A stretch of DNA of 64,000 bases from Acuticoccus sp039034015 (GTDB lineage: Bacteria > Pseudomonadota > Alphaproteobacteria > Rhizobiales > Amorphaceae). Below are positions 8,662 to 17,723 of the stretch, piece after piece (the first letter of the stretch is position 1; each line of letters begins with the position of its first letter). Made by a program: the position numbers and the translations under genes. Below the pieces are notes generated by a model. It was not told where the DNA came from. It did no database searches and worked only from the letters and a program-made list of their open reading frames with translations. The stretch covers positions 285,390 through 349,389 of the forward strand of contig JBCCBM010000003.1 in assembly GCA_039034015.1 (NCBI GenBank), given 5' to 3'.

Positions 8662-9522
8662 ATGCGCCCCGCCGTTGCCGAACTTCTCCGAACGCTCGAC
8701 CTTGAACCCTTGGAGCGGAACCTTTTTCGCGGGGAGAGCCCGCAGGTGGGCTGGCAGCGCGTCTTTGGCGGCCAGGTGGTGGGCCAGGCGCTGGTGGCCG
8801 CCACCCGCACGGTGGACGCGCGGCCCTGCCACTCCCTCCACGGCTACTTTTTGCGCCCCGGTGACCCGAACGTCCCCATTATCTATGAGGTGGACCGCAT
8901 CCGCGATGGGCGCTCCTTCCTCACCCGGCGCGTGGTGGCAATCCAGCATGGGGAGGCGATCTTTTCCATGTCCGCCTCCTTCCACACGCCGGAGGAGGGA
9001 CTGGAGCACGCCGCTGACAAGCCCGACGTGCCTGACCCCGACGACCTCCCCGACGAGGCGGCGCTGCGCGAACTTTTCCTCGCCCAAGCGCCCGACGCGA
9101 TGGCGAAGTATTTTCGCCGCGAGCGCCCCATCGAGCTGCGCCCTATCGAGTTGCGTCACTACACCACCACCGACAAGCTGCCGCCCCGGCAATACGTCTG
9201 GCTGCGCTGCACCGATCGCCTGCCGGATGATGCGGCGACCCACCGCGCCGTGCTTGCCTACCTCTCGGACATGACGCTCCTCGACACGGCGCTTTTTGCC
9301 CACGGGCTTTCGGTCTTCAACCGCGCGATCCAGGTGGCAAGCCTTGACCACGCCCTGTGGTTCCACCGCCCGTTCCGCGCTGATGAGTGGCTGCTTTATT
9401 CGCAGGACAGCCCCTCCTCCGCCGGCTCCCGGGGCTTTACGCGCGGGCTCATTTTTGCGCGCGACGGCACCCTTGTGGCGTCCGCGGTGCAAGAGGGGCT
9501 GATGCGCCGCCGCACGCGCTAG
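8662..9522 (+). CDS. tesB: acyl-CoA thioesterase II (TesB)
   Basis: The 286-residue protein has the double-hotdog organisation and length of TesB. It starts with LLRTLDLEPLERNLFRG and contains QVVGQALVAA, HSLHGYFLRPGD, ASLDHALWFHRPFR (active-site Asp) and VQEGLMR (active-site Gln). It hydrolyses medium- and long-chain acyl-CoAs to the free acid and CoA. The start is the ATG at 8662; codons further upstream overlap the divergent ubiH-like gene and do not fit the family. Confidence 0.94.
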   Translation: MRPAVAELLRTLDLEPLERNLFRGESPQVGWQRVFGGQVVGQALVAATRTVDARPCHSLHGYFLRPGDPNVPIIYEVDRIRDGRSFLTRRVVAIQHGEAIFSMSASFHTPEEGLEHAADKPDVPDPDDLPDEAALRELFLAQAPDAMAKYFRRERPIELRPIELRHYTTTDKLPPRQYVWLRCTDRLPDDAATHRAVLAYLSDMTLLDTALFAHGLSVFNRAIQVASLDHALWFHRPFRADEWLLYSQDSPSSAGSRGFTRGLIFARDGTLVASAVQEGLMRRRTR

Positions 9523-9568
9523 GTCCACGGCAAAATTGTCTCACCTGTGATCGCATTGCGGCAAATTG

Positions 9569-9583
9569 TTGACTGGTCAACCA
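9569..9583. promoter_or_regulatory. overlapping palindromes, possible operator
   Basis: TTGACTGGTCAA (TTGAC/GTCAA arms) overlaps TGGTCAACCA (TGGT/ACCA arms) about 95 bp upstream of the first protease start and 47 bp after the tesB stop. TGGT-NN-ACCA resembles sites of FadR-type GntR regulators, which would suit a fatty-acid-related neighbour, but no such regulator is in the window. A chance origin is possible. Confidence 0.25.
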
Positions 9584-9676
9584 TTTGCGTTAAGCGTCCG
9601 CTCGCCGAAGCGATCGGGGCCATCAGTCCTCCATGCGCTTGAAAAACAGAAGCCATTTTGGGTGGAGATGCGGGCT

Positions 9677-11950
9677 ATGACACCAACCGATCCTCTTTAT
9701 GCAAACCAATGGTATTTGCAACTTTTGGGCGACCTGGAGACGTTGTGGGACGATTATTCCGGCAACGGCGTTGCCGTGGCCGTCTATGATGATGGCGTCG
9801 ACACCAACCACGAAGACCTTGACGACAATTACGACGCCAACGCCGAAATCACGGTGGGCGGCATGCCGGTGGCCGGTGACCCCGTGTCCGCATTTGACGG
9901 CCACGGCACCGCCGTCGCCGGGATCATTGCCGCCGAAATGAACGGCACGGGCGTTGTGGGGATTGCCCACGGGTCCACCCTCACAAGCGTCCCCTACCTC
10001 ACCAACATCAACGTCGGGGCCGACGCCATCGAGGCGCTCAGCCAACTGCGCAATTTTGACGTCGCCAACCACTCTTGGGGCAATGACACGCCGTATTTTC
10101 GCACCCAGAGCGAAGACGACGAGGTGGCCGAGTTTGTCGATGCGATGGTCAATGGCCGGGGTGGGCTCGGCTCCATCAACGTCCACGCCTCCGGCAATGT
10201 GAACCAGAACGCCAATGTGGAACTTTTGGGCGCGGGCCGGGCAACCCTGTCCGTCGCCGCCTATGATGACACTGGCGACACCGCCGACTACTCAAATTAT
10301 GGCGCGAACGTCCTGATCTCCGCCCCCTCCAGCGGCGGCAACGAGGGCCAAACCACCACCGACGTCACCGGCACCGGCGGCTACGACAACGGCAACTACA
10401 CCAACACCTTTGGCGGCACATCCGGCGCTGCGCCCGTGGTGGCAGGCGTTGTCGCGCTCATGCTGGAGGCGAACCCCAACCTTGGCTGGCGGGACGTTTA
10501 CTCCATCCTCGCCTACTCGGCCAAAGAGGTGGGCAGCGGCGTTGGCGGCATGCAAACCGCCGATGAGGACAACACATGGTTTGAAAACGCGGCCAACAAC
10601 TGGAACGGCGGCGGCCTGCACTATTCCGAAGATTACGGATACGGCGCCATCGACGCCTACAATGCCGTGCGCATGGCCGAAGTCTGGAGCCGTTTTTACG
10701 ACGCGGCCACAAGCCAAAACGAAGACAGCCGAACCGTCACCGACAATTCCACCCAGGCCCTCGCCGACTTTGACACCGACAGCTACTTTGTCGAGCTGCC
10801 GGACGCCGCGCACTTTGTCGTCGAGTACGCCGAGGTCACCATCAACATCGACCACGCCTATTTTGGCGATGTGCAGATTGAGGTGATATCGCCGGATGGC
10901 ACGGTGACCCAGGCGAAGAAGACCGACGATTCCCTTGCCGGCACCGGCGGCACGCTGACCTGGACCTTTGGCCTCAACGCCTTCCGCGGCGAAATCGCCG
11001 ATGGCACATGGGAGGTCCGCTTCACCGACAATCTCGCGCCCGACGGCGGCACCCTCCAAGGCGTCACCCTCGAAGTGTTCGGCAAGGCCGACCCCGGCAC
11101 GAAGGATGTCTTCCACTTCACCGACGAGTTTGCCGAAAGCCTGGCGCGCGATGGGAGCCGGGGCAGCATCGACGGGGGCAACGGCGAGGACTGGCTGAAC
11201 GCGGCCGCCGTCACATCGGGCAGCGTCATCGACCTTGATGCCGGCGAGGGCGAGATCGACGGCGCAATGCTCACCATCACCGAAATCGAAAACGTGATCA
11301 CCGGCGATGGCGACGATGTGATCCGCATGTCCGACAACGGCGACCGCGCCTGGGGCGAGCGTGGCGACGATTTCATCCGCGGCGGCAACGCTGACGACAT
11401 CATGCGCGGCGGGCTCGGGCGCGACACGCTTGCGGGCGACAATGGCGACGATCGCATGCTGGGCGGCGTCGCCCAAGACATCATGCGCGGCAATTCGGGC
11501 GATGACCGCATGTTCGGCCAAAACGGCAAGGACGTCATCAAGGGCGGCGCGGGCGACGACTATGGCCGCGGCGGCACCGGGCGCGACACCATGGACGGCG
11601 GGCGCGGCAACGACCTTCTGGAGGGCGGGGGCCACAACGACGCCCTCTTCGGCGGGCGCGACGACGACACGCTGGATGGCGGGCGCGGCAACGACAGTTT
11701 GGCAGGCGAACAGGGCGCGGACGTGTTCCGCTTTGGGGACGATTTTGGACGCGACAGTGTGCTTGGCTTTGAGGACGGCATCGATCGCATCGATTTCAGC
11801 ACCAACAGCACCATCAACGCGCTGTCCGACATCATCATCACCGCAGATGGGGCCAACGCGCTGATCACCGATCAGGCCGACCCCACCAATGTTGTGACCC
11901 TCTTCGGTTCAGCCGGTCTCATTTCGGCTGCGGACATCGACTTCGTCTGA
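9677..11950 (+). CDS. subtilisin-like serine protease with P domain and RTX calcium-binding repeats (copy A)
   Basis: The protein has 757 residues. The peptidase S8 domain has Asp38 (VAVAVYDDGVD), His76 (DGHGTAVAG), oxyanion Asn174 (HASGN) and Ser249 (GGTSGAAPVVAG), as in kexin/proprotein-convertase relatives. Residues ~360-472 are a P-type beta-sandwich (HAYFGDVQIEVISPDGT...). Residues ~540-685 are glycine/Asp-rich RTX nonapeptides (GGRGNDLLEGG), and a short C-terminal tail follows. No signal peptide or propeptide is seen. With the RTX region this suggests type I secretion through a C-terminal signal and calcium-dependent folding outside the cell. ATG 9677 has GGTGGAG 9 bp upstream and matches the start of copy B; ATG 9668 is an alternative. 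No ABC exporter is nearby. Confidence 0.93.
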   Translation: MTPTDPLYANQWYLQLLGDLETLWDDYSGNGVAVAVYDDGVDTNHEDLDDNYDANAEITVGGMPVAGDPVSAFDGHGTAVAGIIAAEMNGTGVVGIAHGSTLTSVPYLTNINVGADAIEALSQLRNFDVANHSWGNDTPYFRTQSEDDEVAEFVDAMVNGRGGLGSINVHASGNVNQNANVELLGAGRATLSVAAYDDTGDTADYSNYGANVLISAPSSGGNEGQTTTDVTGTGGYDNGNYTNTFGGTSGAAPVVAGVVALMLEANPNLGWRDVYSILAYSAKEVGSGVGGMQTADEDNTWFENAANNWNGGGLHYSEDYGYGAIDAYNAVRMAEVWSRFYDAATSQNEDSRTVTDNSTQALADFDTDSYFVELPDAAHFVVEYAEVTINIDHAYFGDVQIEVISPDGTVTQAKKTDDSLAGTGGTLTWTFGLNAFRGEIADGTWEVRFTDNLAPDGGTLQGVTLEVFGKADPGTKDVFHFTDEFAESLARDGSRGSIDGGNGEDWLNAAAVTSGSVIDLDAGEGEIDGAMLTITEIENVITGDGDDVIRMSDNGDRAWGERGDDFIRGGNADDIMRGGLGRDTLAGDNGDDRMLGGVAQDIMRGNSGDDRMFGQNGKDVIKGGAGDDYGRGGTGRDTMDGGRGNDLLEGGGHNDALFGGRDDDTLDGGRGNDSLAGEQGADVFRFGDDFGRDSVLGFEDGIDRIDFSTNSTINALSDIIITADGANALITDQADPTNVVTLFGSAGLISAADIDFV

Positions 11951-12326
11951 CCCGTCCTCTCTGAGCGCCCTTGCGCTGCGGCACCGTGCCGCAAGCATCG
12001 CTGTTTTGCGCATTTGGGCCTGCGTCCATCGCGAGCCCGCCGGGCGTTCCCCCTCCGTGGAGGCGTTGAACCGCCAGGCCTTCGCGTCCGACGGCGCGGC
12101 TCGCCCGATGATCCCAGCGGATGGGGGACGGGCGGGCGCATCGCCGCCTTGGTTCTGACGAAATCGTAGGAGAGGACGTCACTGGCTTGACATTGCTGCC
12201 CGTTCCCGATTGGACGATGAAAGGGTTAAGGCGCTGTCTTGAGCCTGGAATTGCCGCAGGGGGCCGCGTGGATGTCGGGCGTCTGCACCATTAGTAGTTG
12301 CAAAGCGCGTACTTGAGGACGAGTTG
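11951..12326. other. 376-bp intergenic region between the two protease genes
   Basis: I find no convincing gene here. It holds a short hairpin just after copy A and a TTGACA at 12187 that could be a -35 element, but no clear -10 at 17 bp. The ribosome site of copy B (GAGGACGAG) lies at its end. Copy B may therefore have its own promoter, although both genes read in the same direction. Confidence 0.5.
11977..11993 (+). terminator. possible terminator hairpin after protease copy A
   Basis: TGCGGCA-ccg-TGCCGCA is a perfect 7-bp stem with a 3-base loop, 26 bp after the stop codon. A TTTT run follows about 12 bases later, so it is only a moderate intrinsic terminator. Confidence 0.35.
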
Positions 12327-14609
12327 ATGCCACGCACACCCACCGACAATCTTTATCAAAACCAATGGTACCTCCAGCGCCTTGGCGGGCTGGAAACCAT
12401 TTGGGATGACTACGACGGCACCGCCGTCGCGGTGGGCGTCTATGATGATGGCATCGACCTCGACCACTACGATCTGGACGACAACTACGACGCGAACCTC
12501 GAGGTGATCATCAACGGCTCCCGCGTGTCGGGCGACACGGTGGGCGGCAACGCGGGCCACGGCACGGCCGTTGCCGGCATCATCGGCTCGGAGTGGAACG
12601 GGACCGGCACCGTCGGCATCGCCTATGATGCAAGCCTCACGGGCGTGAACATTTTTGATGGGCCGGCCTCCGTCGGGGGCGGGTTCTCCACCGCCGTCGA
12701 CCAGCTCACCAATTTTGACGTGACCAACCACTCCTGGGGTTTTACGTCGGCCTACAGCACCTCAAGCTTCATCTCGGGGATGGCGACGCAGTTTGAGACC
12801 GCCAACGCCAACGGGCGGGGCGGGCTTGGCACCATCAACGTGAAGTCGGCCGGCAACGACAACCGCAACACCAACAGCGAAGCGCTCGACGCCTCGCGCG
12901 GCACCATCACCGTTGCCGCCTATGACGACACCGGCGACGCGGCCTGGTACTCCAACCATGGCGCCAACGTTTTGGTGTCCGCCCCCTCCAACGGCGGCGT
13001 GAACGGCCAGACCACCACCGACATTTTGGGCGGCGACGGCTACTCCTCCGGCGACTATACGAGCGGGTTCGGCGGGACGTCGGGCGCGGCGCCCGTGGTG
13101 TCGGGCGTCATCGCGTTGATGCTGGACGCCAACCAGGGCCTCGGCTGGCGGGATGTGTCGACCATCCTCGCCTACTCCTCCACGGAAGTGGGCAGCGGCG
13201 TTGGCGGCAGCCGCACCGCTGATGAAGACCACGATTGGTTCTACAACAACGCCGACAATTGGAACGGCGGCGGCCTCCACTTCTCCGAAGACTATGGCTT
13301 CGGCGCCATCAACGTCTTCAACGCCGTGCGCATGGCCGAAGTCTGGAACGAGTTCAGCGATCGCGGCACAACCGCCAACGAAGACACGTTCTCCGTCTCC
13401 ATCACGCCAAACGACTTTTTGGCCGATCAGTCGAGCGAGACGTACAACCTCAACGTCAACCAAAGCGGGTTCACGGTCGAGTACATCGAGCTGACGATCG
13501 GCTTGACCCACAGCCACTTTGGCGACTTGCAGATCGAGCTGATCTCGCCCGATGGCACGGTGACCCAGGTCAAGCGCAGTGACAACAGCAACGGCAGCGC
13601 GGCGGACTTCGGTCTCACCTGGACCTATGGCATCAATTCCTTCCGTGGTGAAGATGCTGACGGCCAGTGGCAAGTGCGCGTGTCCGACAATGCAAACGGC
13701 GACACCGGGACGATCAACCAGATCAGCCTGACATTCTTCGGCGAAGACGACAACGGCAACGACGATGTCTTCCACTTCACCGATGAATATTCAGAGTCCG
13801 TCGCGCGGGATGCGAGCCGCGCGTCTGTGGACGGCGCCAATGGTGATGATTGGATCAACGCTGCGGCCGTCAAATCCAACAGCTTCATCCACCTTGCCAA
13901 CGGCGATGGCCGGATTGATGGCGAAAGCTTTGCGATCAACGACATTGAAAACGTCATCACCGGTGACGGCAACGACGTGATCCGCCTTTCCAACAGTGGC
14001 GACAAGGCCTGGGGCGGCCGCGGGACCGACAACATCCAGGGCGGCAACAGCGATGATGTGATCCGCGGGGGTCACGGCCGTGACACCATCGTGGGCCGTG
14101 ACGGGGATGACCGCCTTTTCGGCAACGTTGCCAAAGACACCATGCGCGGCAACAGCGGCGAGGATCGCATCTTTGCCCAAAACGGCAACGATGACGTCCA
14201 CGCCGGCGCCGATGATGACTATGTGCGCGGCGGCACGGGCCGTGACACCATCAAAGGCGGCAGCGGCAACGACCTTTTGGAGGGCGAAGGCCACCGCGAC
14301 CAGTTGTTCGGCAACAGCGGGAACGACACGCTTGACGGGGGCCGCGGCGACGACTCGCTCGATGGCGGCACGGGTTCCGATGTCTACCGCTTCATCGGTG
14401 ACTTTGACGATGACGTCATCACCTCGTGGGACGACGGGTTCGACCGGATCGACTTTTCCCAAAACACGTCGATCAATTCTGCGGCCGACATTTCCATTGT
14501 CGACACCGGTGGCGACGTGCTGATCACGCAGCTTGGCGATCCGTCCAACACCATCCTGGTGCAAAACGCGGCCGGCCTGATCTCCGCCGACGACATGGAC
14601 TTCGTCTGA
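12327..14609 (+). CDS. subtilisin-like serine protease with P domain and RTX calcium-binding repeats (copy B)
   Basis: The 760-residue protein is paralogous along its whole length to the gene 376 bp upstream. The catalytic residues are Asp40 (VGVYDDGID), His78 (AGHGTAVAG), Asn177 (SAGN) and Ser252 (GGTSGAAPVVSG). The P domain (~370-475: HSHFGDLQIELISPDGT) and RTX repeats (~545-690) follow in the same order, and both proteins end in the same AGLIS-A-DxDFV tail. That conserved tail probably contains the type I export signal. A TTG lies directly before the ATG at 12327; the ATG matches copy A. The pair looks like an old tandem duplication: the catalytic and repeat architecture is kept while loop sequences differ. 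Confidence 0.93.
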   Translation: MPRTPTDNLYQNQWYLQRLGGLETIWDDYDGTAVAVGVYDDGIDLDHYDLDDNYDANLEVIINGSRVSGDTVGGNAGHGTAVAGIIGSEWNGTGTVGIAYDASLTGVNIFDGPASVGGGFSTAVDQLTNFDVTNHSWGFTSAYSTSSFISGMATQFETANANGRGGLGTINVKSAGNDNRNTNSEALDASRGTITVAAYDDTGDAAWYSNHGANVLVSAPSNGGVNGQTTTDILGGDGYSSGDYTSGFGGTSGAAPVVSGVIALMLDANQGLGWRDVSTILAYSSTEVGSGVGGSRTADEDHDWFYNNADNWNGGGLHFSEDYGFGAINVFNAVRMAEVWNEFSDRGTTANEDTFSVSITPNDFLADQSSETYNLNVNQSGFTVEYIELTIGLTHSHFGDLQIELISPDGTVTQVKRSDNSNGSAADFGLTWTYGINSFRGEDADGQWQVRVSDNANGDTGTINQISLTFFGEDDNGNDDVFHFTDEYSESVARDASRASVDGANGDDWINAAAVKSNSFIHLANGDGRIDGESFAINDIENVITGDGNDVIRLSNSGDKAWGGRGTDNIQGGNSDDVIRGGHGRDTIVGRDGDDRLFGNVAKDTMRGNSGEDRIFAQNGNDDVHAGADDDYVRGGTGRDTIKGGSGNDLLEGEGHRDQLFGNSGNDTLDGGRGDDSLDGGTGSDVYRFIGDFDDDVITSWDDGFDRIDFSQNTSINSAADISIVDTGGDVLITQLGDPSNTILVQNAAGLISADDMDFV

Positions 14610-14621
14610 CCGACCAGCGTC

Positions 14622-14654
14622 TTTGCCGGCAAGCGGCTACCGCTTGTCGGCAAA
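14622..14654. terminator. bidirectional terminator hairpin between convergent genes
   Basis: TTTGCCGGCAAGCGG-cta-CCGCTTGTCGGCAAA forms a 15-bp stem with one G-T pair and a 3-base loop. It starts 12 bp after protease copy B. The loop is the stop codon of the convergent CoA-ligase gene, so the last codons of that gene form one arm. Confidence 0.7.
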
Positions 14655-15920
14655 CCGGCTTGGCTTGACCGTCCCCTCAAAGGCGCGGGCAATGGTGCCG
14701 GCGGGCGCCAGCGAAATTCTGGGCATCACCTCAAACCGGCGTTTCACCGTCTCGGCGATGGCATCCGTTGCCGCGGCATCCGCGCCGCCCGCCAGCTCGA
14801 CAATGAGGTCGAGCTGGTCCTTTGCCCCGTCAAACGCGATGTCCACGCGAAAATCGGCGACGGTGGGCTCGCGAAACATCACATCCTCAAAGTCGGTGAA
14901 GCCGATGTTGATGCCGCGCACCTTCACAAAGCCCGCCGTGCGGTGGGCGTGCTTCAGATACGGAAAACGGTCGTAGCGGCTGCCCACCGCCTCACCCCGG
15001 CGAAGGGTGACGACATCGCCCGTGTTCCAACGCAAAAACGGGGTGACCGCGTTGCTGACGAGCGCTGTCACAACCAAGAGGCCTTCCTCGCCCTCCGCCA
15101 CCGGGAGCAGAGTGTCAGCGTCGAGCACCTCCGCATGGCAAAGGTCGGACCAGAGGCGAAAACCTTCGCCCGTGCTATCCTCACCGCCCAGCATGTGCAC
15201 CTCGGTCATGCCGAGGCAGTCGCGCACGGTGGCGCCAAAGGTTTCTGTGAGCTTTGCGCGCTTGGAGGGTGAGAGCGGCTCGGCGGTGCACAAAAGCCGG
15301 TCAATTCCAAGGGCGGAAAGGTCGACCCCCGCCCCGCGCGCAAGGTTCGCCAGCTGCAGGCCGTAGCTTGCCATCCCCACGAAGCCGCGGGGGCGAAATG
15401 TCTGCATGAGCTCAATTTGCATGGGCGAGGGCGTTGTGTTGCCGCCGCCGGCCCAGACCATCGCAAGGCCAAGCGCGGACCCCGCGCGCGCCATCATATG
15501 CCCCGCCGGGTGGATGCCGAGCGGGAGCGCCATGTGCGTCACATCCCCCGGCGCAAAGCCCGCGCAGTCATAGACCCGCATCATCGAGATGCGGCCCCAC
15601 TCAATGTCTTCGCGGGTGCGGGGGTAGAAGAGCGGCTTTCCCGTCGAGCCGCCGGAGCGCCAAAACTCGCTGATCGCGCCGGGGGCGGGGAGGCAAAAGT
15701 CATCCGCAAACTCTTGCGGGGAGAGGGCGCGCAACTGCGCCTTGTCGAGGATCGGGATTTTCGCCCACTCCTCCGGGTCGGTCACACGGTCAGCGTTCAC
15801 ATGGGTGAGCTTGCCGGCAAAGAACGGTGAGGCTTTTGCGCGCTTAAACGCGCGGCGGCGCCGCTCGTCCACCAGACGGTCCAGCGTTGCGCCATCCTCC
15901 GGGATTTTGAGATCGACCAT
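14637..15920 (-). CDS. phenylacetate-CoA ligase-like AMP-binding enzyme
   Basis: The 427-residue protein has the compact PaaK-like plan. The ATP-binding loop is WRSGGSTGKP (near residue 95). The middle region has GMTEVHMLGGE, and WNTGDVVTL and VKVRGINIGFTDFED mark the hinge and C-terminal domain. It would activate a carboxylic acid, probably aromatic, to its acyl-CoA through an acyl-adenylate. The start is the ATG at 15920; the frame is open upstream into the promoter region of the divergent monooxygenase. The two genes start 103 bp apart in opposite directions and are plausibly co-regulated. The substrate is unknown. Confidence 0.82.
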   Translation of the reverse strand: MVDLKIPEDGATLDRLVDERRRRAFKRAKASPFFAGKLTHVNADRVTDPEEWAKIPILDKAQLRALSPQEFADDFCLPAPGAISEFWRSGGSTGKPLFYPRTREDIEWGRISMMRVYDCAGFAPGDVTHMALPLGIHPAGHMMARAGSALGLAMVWAGGGNTTPSPMQIELMQTFRPRGFVGMASYGLQLANLARGAGVDLSALGIDRLLCTAEPLSPSKRAKLTETFGATVRDCLGMTEVHMLGGEDSTGEGFRLWSDLCHAEVLDADTLLPVAEGEEGLLVVTALVSNAVTPFLRWNTGDVVTLRRGEAVGSRYDRFPYLKHAHRTAGFVKVRGINIGFTDFEDVMFREPTVADFRVDIAFDGAKDQLDLIVELAGGADAAATDAIAETVKRRFEVMPRISLAPAGTIARAFEGTVKPSRFADKR

Positions 15921-16023
15921 GGCCCCCCCTCCACTTGGCGAAACGCTAGCAGAGCCCCGAGAAAGTTTAAACTTGAAGTTTTTTGCCCGCACCGTACGGT
16001 TTGGGCGCAACGGGGAGGGGCGC

Positions 16024-17271
16024 ATGCATGTGATCATCGTCGGCGCGGGGGTGGGCGGCCTCGCCCTTGCCTTGCACCTTCATGAAAAAGGGATTGCGTG
16101 CACCGTTTATGAGCGCGCCGAAAAGGTGCGCGAGCTTGGCGTCGGCATCAACGTTTTGCCCCACTCCATCAAGCACTTGGCCGCGCTCGGCCTCCTCCCT
16201 GCGCTGGACGATGTGGCGATCCGCACCAAGGAACTCATCTATGCCACCGGCCGCGGCCAGCCCATCTTGCGCCAACCCCGCGGGCTCGACGCGGGCTATG
16301 ACGTGCCGCAATTTTCCATCCACCGCGGAAAGCTGCAAAAGGTGCTGCACGACGCCGTGGTGAACCGGCTTGGCCGGGCGAGCGTGATCGCGGATCGCCG
16401 GCTGACGGCCCACACCGCCGACGACACGGGCGTGAGCGCCACCTTCACCGATGCCGCCGGCGCCACCCACCATGCCACGGGCGACGTTCTGGTCGCGGCC
16501 GATGGCATCCACTCCGCCGTGCGAAAAGGCCGAAACCCAGGAGAGGGCGCGCCGGACTGGAACGGCCTTGTGATGTACCGCGGGGCGACGTGGACCACGC
16601 CGTTTGCCGATGGCCGCACGATGGTGATTGCGGGCGGCATGCAGGCAAAGCTCGTTCTCTACCCCATCCACAACAGCCCGGATCGGCCGGGCGAAACGCT
16701 GATGAACTGGGCCGTGTGCGGGCGCGCGGCCGAGCCTGGCGCCCCGCTCACCCTGCGCGATGACTGGCAAAAGGAAGGCACGCTCGACGATGTGATGCCC
16801 TGGGTGGAGGGCAAACTCCATGTGGACGCGCTCGACATTGTCGATCTCATCCACCGCACCGACGCCTTCTACGTCTACCCCATGTGCGACCGAGAGCCCC
16901 TCGACCATTGGACCGAGGGCCGCGTCACGCTGCTGGGGGACGCGGCGCACCCCATGTACCCCGTCGGCTCCAACGGGGCGAGCCAAGCCATTCTGGATGG
17001 CGTGTCCCTCGCCGGCCACCTCGCGCAAAGCGGTGTCGCCGGCCTTGCCGCCTACGATGCGGAGCGCCGGCCCGCCACCGCCGAAATTGTTCGCCTCAAC
17101 CGCAAAGGCGGGCCCGAGCGCGTGATCGACCTTGTGGAAGAGCGGGCGCCGGACGGGTTTGACAGGCTTTGCGATGTGGTCACCGACGACGAGCTGCGCG
17201 CCATCGTCGGCGACTATCAAGAGGTGGCCGGGTTCACCACCGATGCGGTGAACCAGCCCGCCAGCGCTTAA
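16024..17271 (+). CDS. FAD-dependent aromatic monooxygenase (salicylate/3-hydroxybenzoate hydroxylase-like)
   Basis: The 415-residue class A flavoprotein monooxygenase carries three FAD motifs: VGAGVGGLALALHLHEKG at the start, the DG motif DVLVAADGIHSAVRK, and RVTLLGDAAHPMYPVGSNGASQAILDG. The ...PVGSNGASQAI form is usual in flavin-dependent oxidoreductases related to salicylate and 3-hydroxybenzoate hydroxylases, rather than UbiH. It would use NAD(P)H and O2 to hydroxylate an aromatic ring. Its stop overlaps the stop of the convergent cupin gene by two bases. It is divergent from the PaaK-like ligase, so the two may act on related substrates. Confidence 0.85.
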   Translation: MHVIIVGAGVGGLALALHLHEKGIACTVYERAEKVRELGVGINVLPHSIKHLAALGLLPALDDVAIRTKELIYATGRGQPILRQPRGLDAGYDVPQFSIHRGKLQKVLHDAVVNRLGRASVIADRRLTAHTADDTGVSATFTDAAGATHHATGDVLVAADGIHSAVRKGRNPGEGAPDWNGLVMYRGATWTTPFADGRTMVIAGGMQAKLVLYPIHNSPDRPGETLMNWAVCGRAAEPGAPLTLRDDWQKEGTLDDVMPWVEGKLHVDALDIVDLIHRTDAFYVYPMCDREPLDHWTEGRVTLLGDAAHPMYPVGSNGASQAILDGVSLAGHLAQSGVAGLAAYDAERRPATAEIVRLNRKGGPERVIDLVEERAPDGFDRLCDVVTDDELRAIVGDYQEVAGFTTDAVNQPASA

Positions 17272-17711
17272 GCCCCCGGGGGCGGGGGGAACACCACGTC
17301 GTGCTCGGCCGAAATGCGCACGAGTTCGGCCGGGTCCGTCACCCGGTCAAGGTTGACGAAGAGGTCGTAAAGTTTCCCGGTCGGGGCGGCGCCGAACATC
17401 ACTTCGGCCTCCGCGCCGCTGCGGTTGAAAATGCCGTGCTGGCCACTTTGGGGCATGCGCACGGTGTCACCGGCGGCGGCCTTCACGGGGGGCTCCCCGT
17501 CAAACTCGATTTCCAACTCGCCGCGGAGGACGCAAATCCACTCGTCCTGTGTGGTGTGGATGTGGGGCGGGACGAACGTGTCGGCGGGCAAAATCCCGTG
17601 CCAGATGAAGGCGTTTTCGGACACGAACTTTGGCGTGTAGGTGTGCCCGACCACGTTCCACACTGGCCCATCGCTCGATTGGCCTTTTTCGGTGACCCCT
17701 TTGGCGGCCAT
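17268..17711 (-). CDS. cupin-domain protein
   Basis: The 147-residue single cupin has PPHIHTTQDEWICVLRGELEIEFDG, with the His-x-His...Glu metal ligands, and PQSGQHGIFN, with the last His. It is a small beta-barrel, probably binding Fe, Mn or Zn. Candidate roles are a dioxygenase, an isomerase or a sensor; none can be chosen. GGAGGATT precedes its ATG. It lies 12 bp after livF on the same strand and closes the livKHMGF string, so it probably serves the compound that the transporter imports. Confidence 0.8.
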   Translation of the reverse strand: MAAKGVTEKGQSSDGPVWNVVGHTYTPKFVSENAFIWHGILPADTFVPPHIHTTQDEWICVLRGELEIEFDGEPPVKAAAGDTVRMPQSGQHGIFNRSGAEAEVMFGAAPTGKLYDLFVNLDRVTDPAELVRISAEHDVVFPPPPGA

Positions 17712-17723
17712 AGAATCCTCCGT

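Noticed and set aside
10292..11635. 447-codon frame antisense to protease copy A
   Set aside because: It mirrors the repetitive Gly/Asp codons of the protease; the translation is Ala/Val low-complexity without motifs.
12187..12192. TTGACA as the promoter of protease copy B
   Set aside because: No -10 hexamer is found at 16-18 bp.
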